A stretch of 25,904 nt of DNA from Promethearchaeota archaeon (lineage in GTDB: Archaea > Asgardarchaeota > Lokiarchaeia > Sigynarchaeales > SOKP01), in assembly GCA_016839845.1 (NCBI GenBank), contig JAEOTL010000065.1:1-25904 (forward strand), in the 5' to 3' direction. The notes under the pieces are model-generated. The model saw only the letters and a list, made by a program, of their open reading frames with translations. It did not search any database and was not told the origin of the DNA. Below are positions 9,739 to 16,606 of the stretch, piece by piece. A program made the translations under genes and the position numbers. How positions within the stretch are numbered: position 1 is the first letter of the stretch; every line of letters begins with the position of its first letter.

Positions 9739-9767
9739 TGTGACTTGAAAATCACAGTATATATTTA
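9739..9767 (-). promoter_or_regulatory. TATA box with adjacent palindrome upstream of the Cys-rich gene
   Basis: On the minus strand TAAATATATA (9767-9758) is a good archaeal TATA-like box. It predicts a transcription start near 9735 and a 5' leader of about 50 bases before ATG 9686. Directly downstream, and thus between the TATA box and the predicted start, lies TGTGA-N8-TCACA (9739-9756), a perfect 5-bp-arm inverted repeat. A repressor bound there would block transcription; this is inferred from position only. Confidence 0.4.
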
Positions 9768-9879
9768 GATAAATATGAATTTAAATTTATCGCTAAAATT
9801 TACATTTTTGTTAAATACTTTTTCTGACTCACTTCTTTTTATACGATAAATTAGAATATAAATTTGGAATATAAGTATT

Positions 9880-9894
9880 AAAAAAAGAAAAAAA
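9880..9894 (-). terminator. T-rich terminator after the subtilase gene
   Basis: On the minus strand the sequence TTTTTTTCTTTTTTT (9894-9880) begins about 25 bases after the subtilase stop codon (TAA 9921-9919). Two seven-T runs at this position fit archaeal T-run termination. No convincing hairpin precedes them. Confidence 0.5.
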
Positions 9895-9918
9895 GAAGAT
9901 GAATCAAATTAAAGGTTA

Positions 9919-12900
9919 TTAAGACTTTGCTCTCACATATGATTTAATAATCTTAAAGAATAAATCTCGATATTTCCCTTCAAAACCAATTAATTTAGCA
10001 AATAACATGGAATTGATTATTCTAATATTTTCTTTGTGTATGATGTCTGTATCTTCAGGCGGGGCAAAAGAATGCCTATCTTGGAATGTTGAAGGCCAAT
10101 TGATTCCTATGATGAACATAAAAATGCTTTGATTTTGATGTTCTTCACAAATATCTATAATCGAATTATATGATAAATCACTGGTATAAACGAGCTGAAT
10201 TGCCGTTATGTCAGACAAGTTATCTGGATGCAAACCAAGTTCTCGAACTAATTCAAATCCATTTTTCGGATTTGTTAATCGATGTTGTAAAAATGCGGTA
10301 TCATTTAAAAGCCAACCATTCAATATTTTCTGACCATTGTTGTATATTTGAGGATCGCTATAATATTTCACTCGGATACTATCACAGTATTCTGTTAATA
10401 ATTCGTTAATAGAAAAGGTAACAAAAGAAACTCTTCGCTCTCCGACTTTAAAAGCCTTTGATTTCATGTTTGCATAGTATTTTGCACTTTCTGCTTCAGT
10501 GATAGTACCTTTTTTAAATAATTGATTAGATAATATTTCACATTCTTCATATAATTCCGCTGCTTTTGTGTAATTACCGTATCTAACAGCCCTTTCTGCA
10601 GCTTTTTCTGTTCGTTTCTTTTTAATAATCAGATCCTTAATTTCGCTTTTAAGATATTTGATTTCAAATTTAGTATCTAAATTTTTCGACTTTCCACTTT
10701 TTATTTTTTTACTTGCCACAAAGCTAGGTATAGCAACGATAGCTCCGATTATTATTATCAACCACAGCAATGGGGCTATTCCTCTTCCAACATCATTTTC
10801 TTTCTCATTTTTGATTAAAATTACGGTAAACATCCCTGTGGTAGATTCACTTTGAAGACCCTCTCCATCAACTTGATACAAGAAGAAGTAATATGTTCCT
10901 AATCGGAGAGGTTCCTCTAATTCATAATAACTACTTTCAGGTCCAACATTTTCTATTTCAATGTCAAAAATAATACCTGGTGTAATTAATGGATATGATT
11001 CATTGTCAATAACCAACCTATAATACAATATCCCTGATGGATCATTCCCGTCTTCCCAGTCAAATTTAATTTTACCACTAACTTCTCCCCAAGGATAATC
11101 TATTAATGCAGGAGCATGAGGTGATGTGGTATCTCTAACTTCGACTGAATCACTAACTGATACCCAGTTATTGTTGTTATCTTCTATATGTATAGTGTAA
11201 CTACAATTTCCAACAGTTGAGGGAGTAAAGTCTTTATATTGGAATACATCTTCACCAAGATGTGTCATGTAATCGGTTATTTCTTCATATTCGATTAAAA
11301 CTTGATTGATCCCTGAAAAATCGGTTGTTTTAACCATAATAGTTTTAGAATTTCCTAATTCCAATGGGCTAGTATTATTAGTTAATATTATGTATGTAGG
11401 TGGCTTATTATCAATCACTTGAATCGAACCACTAACAGAATTCCAATGATTATAATTATCTTCCATAAATATTGTGTAGGGATAAATACCCGTATAAGAG
11501 GGTGTCCAAGAATCATATCGCCATAGATTCCCTCCAACATTGGTCATTGAATGATTTAAACCGTCAAATTCGATTTTAACTTGATTAACACCGGAAAAAT
11601 CTGTGATTGAAATCGTTATTATTTCAGTATTGCCCAATTCTAAGGGATCTGCACTTTCATCTAAATTAGAATACTCTGGTGGTTCTGTATCTTCCTTAAC
11701 CTCAATTAAACCGCTAACAGAATTCCAGCGATTAGTATTATCTTCCATAAATATACTATAGGGATAAATACCCGTATTAGAAGGTGTCCAAGAATCATAT
11801 AGCCACGTATTTCCTCCGGTATTAGCCATTGAATGGTTTAAGCCTTCAAATTCAATTAAGACTTGTTTGACTCCTGAAGGATCAAAAACATCTATTGTAA
11901 TAATTTCTGTATTACCCAATAATAATGGATCTGCACTTTCAATCAAATTTGAATATGTTGGAGGAGTAGTATCAGGACCAAAGATATTAGATGTGTCTAT
12001 TCTGCCATGTCCATAATAAGTGTCAAAACCAGGATCACCCAGATCTAAAGCAGACTCATAAATTAAGGTTTCAATCTGGTTTGCACTATATGTTGGAAAA
12101 GCACTCATAAGTAGAGCTGCAAGACCCGATACATGTGGTGCAGCCATAGATGTACCAGAAGCTAACATATAATAGCCACCTTTAATTTCATATGGAACGG
12201 TTGAGGCAATATCAACCCCTGGCGCAGAAACATCAATCCAATTACCATAATTAGAGAAACTTGCTTTAATATCATTTTGATCAGTCGCACTAACAGCAAT
12301 TACTCCCTGATATGCAGCAGGATAATGCAAAGAATTGGAGTTAGAATTTCCAGCGGCAGCTATTACCATTACACCATGATCTATTGCATATTCAATTGCT
12401 TCTACTAAAGTTTCGGAATAAGAAGTGCCCCCCCAACTACAGCTAATGATATCAGCGCCCATATCCACTGCATGCATTATTGCTGATCTGCTATCTGATG
12501 TTGAACCCGATCCAATAGAATTAAATGATTTTTCTGCAAAAACAGAAACATTAGCCATCCCTGCTACCCCAATTGTATTATTGATAAGCGCTGCAATTGT
12601 CCCTGCACAATGAGTTCCATGATAATGGTCATCGTTCGGATCGTTATCATTATTAACCCAATCGTAACCCAATGCTAGATAATTTGCGCTTAGATCAGGA
12701 TGCGAATAATCAATTCCAGTGTCAACAACCGCAACGATTACTTCATTAGATCCTAATTCATATTCCCATGCCGATTCCATACCAATAAGAGGTAAATCCC
12801 ATTGATAATTTGTGTAATGTTCATCGTTGGGCGTAAAATCAAGCTCCATATAAAAGTCTGGCTCCACGTAGGCAATTCCTGGAGTAACCTTTGATTCTGG

Positions 12901-13353
12901 TATCAATTCTTCCAGATTATCTAATGAGACATACACAATACTTGCATTAAAATATAAGATTTCTTCATAAAATTCAACATTATATTTTGAAAGGAATTCA
13001 AGAGTTTGGGGAGAGAATTCCATAGTATCCCTTTTTACAATAAACTCAATTTTGTTATCTTCTCGAACTTTAACTAAAGCACTATCCGAAATGATAGGAT
13101 CTAAATTAGAAAGATTTGAATTATTAGCTAATACTTCACTCCAACTTACAATATTGCTTTGTGAGTTTATCATATCTTCCTCATTTATATCAACACCTAT
13201 TGTTTCTACGCTTGTTATAAACATCGTACGATTTTCTTTTACGTTTGAATCTAAATAGTTTATAAAACATAAACTAAATGAAGCAAGTACCAGGCCAACC
13301 ACTAATATATACTCCAAATTCAAGCTTTTTTTCCTAAATAAAATTAAGACCAC
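9919..13353 (-). CDS. Membrane-spanning subtilisin-like protease with cytosolic C-terminal region
   Basis: A serine peptidase of family S8, 1,144 residues. The order is: N-terminal hydrophobic segment 13-34 (signal or anchor); inhibitor-I9-like propeptide about 90-170 ending AYVEPDF; catalytic domain about 180-460 with Asp211 (VVDTGID), His245 (HGTHCAG), oxyanion Asn336 (AAAGNS) and Ser402 (GTSMAAP), all intact; three Ig-like repeats 461-742 (each with LGN-T/S, QV-x-IE, TP-x-x-x-G and ED-N); an FN3-like unit about 743-846; a membrane helix 861-880; and a cytosolic part 881-1144. The cytosolic part has a Lys-rich helix, a helical pair resembling a TPR or MIT motif (RYGNYTKAAELYEE), and an unidentified mixed alpha/beta region. 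Predicted topology puts the protease outside and about 260 residues inside. The start is GTG 13353, overlapping an AGGTGG, and the next Met (44) would remove the first hydrophobic segment. The divergent gene begins 572 bases upstream. Confidence 0.92.
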   Translation of the reverse strand: MVLILFRKKSLNLEYILVVGLVLASFSLCFINYLDSNVKENRTMFITSVETIGVDINEEDMINSQSNIVSWSEVLANNSNLSNLDPIISDSALVKVREDNKIEFIVKRDTMEFSPQTLEFLSKYNVEFYEEILYFNASIVYVSLDNLEELIPESKVTPGIAYVEPDFYMELDFTPNDEHYTNYQWDLPLIGMESAWEYELGSNEVIVAVVDTGIDYSHPDLSANYLALGYDWVNNDNDPNDDHYHGTHCAGTIAALINNTIGVAGMANVSVFAEKSFNSIGSGSTSDSRSAIMHAVDMGADIISCSWGGTSYSETLVEAIEYAIDHGVMVIAAAGNSNSNSLHYPAAYQGVIAVSATDQNDIKASFSNYGNWIDVSAPGVDIASTVPYEIKGGYYMLASGTSMAAPHVSGLAALLMSAFPTYSANQIETLIYESALDLGDPGFDTYYGHGRIDTSNIFGPDTTPPTYSNLIESADPLLLGNTEIITIDVFDPSGVKQVLIEFEGLNHSMANTGGNTWLYDSWTPSNTGIYPYSIFMEDNTNRWNSVSGLIEVKEDTEPPEYSNLDESADPLELGNTEIITISITDFSGVNQVKIEFDGLNHSMTNVGGNLWRYDSWTPSYTGIYPYTIFMEDNYNHWNSVSGSIQVIDNKPPTYIILTNNTSPLELGNSKTIMVKTTDFSGINQVLIEYEEITDYMTHLGEDVFQYKDFTPSTVGNCSYTIHIEDNNNNWVSVSDSVEVRDTTSPHAPALIDYPWGEVSGKIKFDWEDGNDPSGILYYRLVIDNESYPLITPGIIFDIEIENVGPESSYYELEEPLRLGTYYFFLYQVDGEGLQSESTTGMFTVILIKNEKENDVGRGIAPLLWLIIIIGAIVAIPSFVASKKIKSGKSKNLDTKFEIKYLKSEIKDLIIKKKRTEKAAERAVRYGNYTKAAELYEECEILSNQLFKKGTITEAESAKYYANMKSKAFKVGERRVSFVTFSINELLTEYCDSIRVKYYSDPQIYNNGQKILNGWLLNDTAFLQHRLTNPKNGFELVRELGLHPDNLSDITAIQLVYTSDLSYNSIIDICEEHQNQSIFMFIIGINWPSTFQDRHSFAPPEDTDIIHKENIRIINSMLFAKLIGFEGKYRDLFFKIIKSYVRAKS
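11128..11973 (-). repeat. Three Ig-like repeats within the subtilase
   Basis: Residues 461-554, 555-650 and 651-742 are homologous units of about 94 aa. Repeats 1 and 2 share YSNL-x-ESADPL, LGNTEIITI, GLNHSM and YDSWTPS. They also remain very similar as DNA, for example around 11480-11520 and 11760-11800. Repeat 3 is more diverged. The pattern suggests a recent duplication of unit 1/2 after an older split from unit 3. Confidence 0.85.
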
Positions 13354-13925
13354 CTAAATTTCCTAATTCAAATTACCCAATAATAATTTAGCTTACGCTA
13401 ACTTTCTTGTTAAAGACCCATGATTGAAATGACTTTTTATCAATAAACATAATCATGATCCAAAAGTCACTTATAAAATATCCCTTTTACTAAAATTAAA
13501 AAAAAATTCAGCATATTTAAATGTTTACTTTGTCCTAGGACAAATGGGAAATTCCAAATCCAAATTCCTAAGGAGATTTATTCAATAATAATTATTCTAT
13601 TAATTAAATGAGAAAGTTAGATATTTCATAAATTCTATAGTGTAATTTTAATACATAAGTGCCCTCATCTTTTAAAATTACTGAATAGGTTTTAACGAAT
13701 AGTAATTAATTTTGTCGATTATCCTTACAAATTTTAAAATATTAATCACCAATGATCTTTATATAATGACTTAAGTATAATATGCAAAATTATATTTTGA
13801 TGGATTGATATTTAAGACATATAAACAAAATTCAATAATATTTTCCCAAAAAAAAAATTTTTATAAACAGTATATTTAATGCATTTGAACAAAATTCAAT
13901 AAAATTTTCATCAAAAACTTAAACT
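13354..13925. promoter_or_regulatory. 572-base divergent intergenic region with several symmetric elements
   Basis: This separates the minus-strand subtilase from the plus-strand helix-hairpin-helix gene and holds no convincing gene. Elements seen: (1) interleaved inverted repeats, CATGATT 13419-13425 with AATCATG 13451-13457 and TGACTTTT 13430-13437 with AAAAGTCA 13462-13469; (2) a TATA-like TATTTTATAA on the minus strand (13480-13471), suited to the subtilase; (3) a perfect 16-bp palindrome TTTGTCCTAGGACAAA at 13529-13544; (4) a 21-base direct repeat with one mismatch, 13824-13844 and 13888-13908; (5) TATA-like TTTATAAAC near 13859-13867 and TATATTT at 13871-13877 for the plus-strand gene. 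Promoter calls in such AT-rich DNA are weak; the palindrome is the firmest element. Confidence 0.5.
13529..13544. promoter_or_regulatory. Perfect 16-bp palindrome, candidate operator
   Basis: TTTGTCCTAGGACAAA equals its own reverse complement over all 16 bases and has a G/C-containing core in otherwise AT-rich DNA. It lies 176 bases upstream of the subtilase start and 382 bases upstream of the divergent gene. This shape fits a dimeric helix-turn-helix regulator; which regulator binds is unknown. Confidence 0.45.
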
Positions 13926-15746
13926 ATGTTAGAAGATCTTAGTAGCATCAATAAAGAGACCGTCGATCTATTGAAAAAAGCTGGGATAGACTCAGTCGAA
14001 AAGCTAGCCTCCGCTAGTATCGAAAGGTTACTAGTTATCAATGATATTGGAATTAAAAGTGCGAATAGGTATATCCAAGCGGCGATTGATCTTCTTAATA
14101 GTAAAGAAAGTAGAGTTATTGATAAAATACCAAATAATAATCATACTTCTGAAAAAACTCGTAAATCTAAGTTAAAGATCACTCAAAAACAGGAAGGAGT
14201 TAAGAGAGTTGAATTGAAGAAAGCGTCTTATAAAGAAATGCCTAAGAAACAAACTGTATATAAAAAAGGAGCTCAGAAGAAAAAACCAATAAAAAAGGAT
14301 AGTATGCTTAAAGAACTTAGAAAATTATCTAATAAGGCTATAACACACTTAGACAAAGAAAAGCCTAAGAAACAAACTGTTTATAAAAAGGAAACTCAGA
14401 AGAAAAAACCTATAAAAAAGGATAGTATCAAACCAAAAACAAAAGAAGAATTAGATATTGGTTATATTAAAGATATTTTTTCAGAAGAAATTACACTTAG
14501 AATTAGATTTCTACATTTTAAATTAAAGAAATTAGAACATTCTCTTGATAAACAAAGTGAAATTGCATCTTATGATGATTTAGATCTCATATCTGAATAT
14601 ATAGATCTTTTAAATATAAATTATAAATCAAAAAATCATAATTTGGTTATAAATGAATTAGCTATCACAACCTCTTATTATGATCCTATTGAAAATAAGG
14701 AGATCAATATTTACGATCTCATGTTTGAATGCGCTCGTGTTTCCTGGGTCTTAGCAAGATTATATGTCCAGCTCTCCAAAAAATTTGAAAAAGAGGAAGA
14801 TTGGGAAAATGCTATAATATCGATGGTTAAGAGTAGTAAAATGTATAAGACAGCAACATATTTTAGCGCGGCTGCAGTTTATCAAGACAAAATAGGTAAA
14901 AGCCTAGAACCAAAAAATTTAGAATTTGAATCTGAACAGAGCAGAATTTTTGCTCAGAGCCTTGCTGCTATTAAGGAAGAAAGGCAGAATAATTTGATTC
15001 TTGCTTCTAAATTGTATGCTGGGCTCAGTTTATTATCAAGGAGATTGCTTTATTTAGGATTTGATAATGACAAAATTCAAAAACAGTTAAGTGCTCAAGC
15101 TGATTTTGATATGGGTAAAGCATGTTATTTTAAAGCTCAAACTCTTCAAAAGATGGAGATTTCTGAATCTTCGGGCGAACAGGCTCAAACTAGGTTAATT
15201 GAAGATTTACTAAAAAAAGCAGTTTATTATTTTTCAATGTCAGAAGAAACCTGGGAAGAAATGTTAAAAAAATTTAAGGATATAACAGAAAAAGAGAAAA
15301 AAAATATCCTCTTTAATTTATCGGTTGTTGATGACTGTATTAAGGAAATTGATGTTGAAATTTTTCCCTATGAAATTCTTAAGGATATTAAAAATCCAGA
15401 ACCTTATATTACTGTACCTGAGAATTTGGCTGAAAGATTACCTAGAACAACATTATATTTCTCAAATATAAAACCAATGGATGTGAATGTCGAGATATAT
15501 AGAAATTATAAAAAGAAAAACTTAGAAAACTCGAATCCTAAAAGAAAAACGGAAGAATTGTTGAGTAAAAAAACAGCCATAGGAAGAACAATTAAAGAAT
15601 TGAGAAGTTTATATGATAATAATGATGTTGACATTGATAAATATACAGAACTTTATGAGAAATATACTACTAAATTAAATAATATTGATTTAGAAATTAA
15701 AAAATTAGTCGAACCAATTAATCAAGGTAGTAAAAGTAGAAAATGA
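13926..15746 (+). CDS. Helix-hairpin-helix protein with large all-helical (BRO1/TPR-like?) domain
   Basis: 606 residues, no signal peptide, so cytosolic. Residues 1-60 form a helix-hairpin-helix module of the Rad51-N/HHH_5 type (LLKKAGIDSVEKLA then LLVINDIGIKSANRYI), usually a DNA- or protein-binding unit. Residues 65-175 are a Lys-rich linker with a 22-residue segment present twice (KKQTVYKK, KKKPIKKDS). Residues about 180-520 are almost entirely helical. The stretch around FECARVSWVLARLYVQLSKK (267-286), the following EDWENAIISMVKSSKMY and the exit VVDDCIKEID...PEPYITVPENL (467-501) recall the layout of BRO1 domains (ALIX), though generic TPR-like helices are equally possible from sequence alone. 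Residues 540-600 look like a coiled coil. Start ATG 13926 is the first in frame; no SD is visible. The last codon overlaps the next gene (ATGA), so the two are probably co-translated. Confidence 0.8.
   Translation: MLEDLSSINKETVDLLKKAGIDSVEKLASASIERLLVINDIGIKSANRYIQAAIDLLNSKESRVIDKIPNNNHTSEKTRKSKLKITQKQEGVKRVELKKASYKEMPKKQTVYKKGAQKKKPIKKDSMLKELRKLSNKAITHLDKEKPKKQTVYKKETQKKKPIKKDSIKPKTKEELDIGYIKDIFSEEITLRIRFLHFKLKKLEHSLDKQSEIASYDDLDLISEYIDLLNINYKSKNHNLVINELAITTSYYDPIENKEINIYDLMFECARVSWVLARLYVQLSKKFEKEEDWENAIISMVKSSKMYKTATYFSAAAVYQDKIGKSLEPKNLEFESEQSRIFAQSLAAIKEERQNNLILASKLYAGLSLLSRRLLYLGFDNDKIQKQLSAQADFDMGKACYFKAQTLQKMEISESSGEQAQTRLIEDLLKKAVYYFSMSEETWEEMLKKFKDITEKEKKNILFNLSVVDDCIKEIDVEIFPYEILKDIKNPEPYITVPENLAERLPRTTLYFSNIKPMDVNVEIYRNYKKKNLENSNPKRKTEELLSKKTAIGRTIKELRSLYDNNDVDIDKYTELYEKYTTKLNNIDLEIKKLVEPINQGSKSRK
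14241..14428 (+). repeat. 65-base direct repeat in the Lys-rich linker
   Basis: Copies at 14241-14305 and 14364-14428 start CCTAAGAAACAAACTGT and end GGATAGTAT, with only a few differences. The 123-base offset is 41 codons, so the reading frame is preserved and a basic linker segment is duplicated. Confidence 0.85.
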
Positions 15747-16267
15747 AAAAAAATAATGTTTTATGGAGTTTTCTAATTGTAGCAATATTAGCAATTTTTA
15801 TATATAATCAAATGCTCGCAATCTGGATTACTCTAACACTTCTTAGTATTGCTCTTTCAGTTTATCTTTTTTCTCTTTCATTTAAAAAGAAGCTTATAAG
15901 AGCTATGCAAAAACATCTTAGAATTATTGATATGGATATTGCCGTAGAATTAAATCAATCAATTGAAAGAATTAGGAAAACTTTGATTAACCTTCATAAA
16001 CATCAAAAAAAAAGATGGGGATTAATAATATTCTTGAACAATAGATACATTTTCTATAATAATGTTTCAGTAAATAAATTATTAAAGCTCTTTAATGACG
16101 GTTTTAAAGAAAAAGAGATTTTAGAACAATTAAAGGAAATTATAGGGGTGAGAACAAGAGCAGAAGTAAAGGTTATAAAGGACACTTTAATAAATCATAA
16201 AAAAATTAAGAAGATTGACTCTATAATTGAAATAAAGGATCAACTGCGAAAAAGTGAAATATATTGA
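15743..16267 (+). CDS. Two-TM protein with winged-helix-like cytosolic domain
   Basis: 174 residues. Two hydrophobic helices (about 6-22 and 25-46) form a membrane hairpin, followed by a basic SFKKK stop. Residues about 50-105 read like a winged helix: MQKHLRIIDMDIAVEL (H1-H2), NQSIERIRKTLINLHKH (recognition-type helix) and WGLIIFLNNRYIFYN (wing strands). The rest (106-174) is helical and charged. A membrane-bound one-component regulator or a membrane-anchored protein-interaction module are both possible; the exact family is not recognised. ATG 15743 overlaps the TGA of the preceding gene (ATGA), a classic coupling, so it likely works with the helix-hairpin-helix protein. Confidence 0.75.
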   Translation: MKKNNVLWSFLIVAILAIFIYNQMLAIWITLTLLSIALSVYLFSLSFKKKLIRAMQKHLRIIDMDIAVELNQSIERIRKTLINLHKHQKKRWGLIIFLNNRYIFYNNVSVNKLLKLFNDGFKEKEILEQLKEIIGVRTRAEVKVIKDTLINHKKIKKIDSIIEIKDQLRKSEIY

Positions 16268-16305
16268 TACTCAAATATATTTTCATATCTTATTTATGAT
16301 TTCAT

Positions 16306-16517
16306 TTAGTGCGTGTTAAAGGAATCATGGTGTAACGCACAAATTCTTGACATAAATGTAAATTTTAGAAATTTATCTCCCAACTTTCCTGCGATTTTTA
16401 GTGCTTCTTCGTAATTTTTCATCACTTCCATATACAATCCCCTAACCCTGATATTTCTCCAATACGATCAAAAATTTGTAATCTTTTATATAAATCACCA
16501 AATTTGTAATGTGTAAT
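16306..16517 (-). pseudogene. Frameshifted remnant of a TPR protein gene
   Basis: Between the plus-strand operon and sdhB the minus strand carries two short open pieces in different frames that together read as tandem TPR motifs. The upstream piece includes FGDLYKRLQIFDRIGEISG; after a frame change near 16450-16460 the next piece includes MKNYEEALKIAGKLGDKFLK and ends at TAA 16308-16306. An in-frame stop at 16520-16518 bounds the start. YEEALKIA-x-KLGD and IF-x-x-IG-x-x-SG are typical of archaeal TPR proteins. The 16268-16606 gap therefore holds a decayed gene fragment plus a short GC-richer hairpin (GTGCG-TTA type, 16309-16340). Confidence 0.6.
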
Positions 16518-16587
16518 TTATAAAACTAAATGAACGTTAAGATACAATTATACCGAATCTAAAACTATAACCGAATTGAATACTATT

Positions 16588-16595
16588 AAAAAAAA
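16588..16595 (-). terminator. T8 terminator after sdhB
   Basis: Eight consecutive T on the minus strand (16595-16588) begin 12 bases beyond the sdhB stop codon (TAA 16609-16607). This fits an archaeal T-run terminator ending the korA-korB-sdhA-sdhB operon. Confidence 0.45.
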
Positions 16596-16606
16596 TAGAT
16601 GTTAAC

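Noticed and set aside
9739..9756. A bacterial CRP-type binding site (TGTGA...TCACA)
   Set aside because: The spacer is 8 bases where CRP sites have 6, and the context is archaeal. Kept only as an unnamed palindrome.
10658..10855. Plus-strand open frame opposite the subtilase membrane helix
   Set aside because: It is antisense to the well-supported subtilase; its hydrophobicity is a shadow of the coded membrane segment.
16309..16340. Hairpin as terminator of the HhH/winged-helix operon
   Set aside because: The stem is only 8 bp with a bulge, no T-run follows on the plus strand, and it lies within the TPR remnant.
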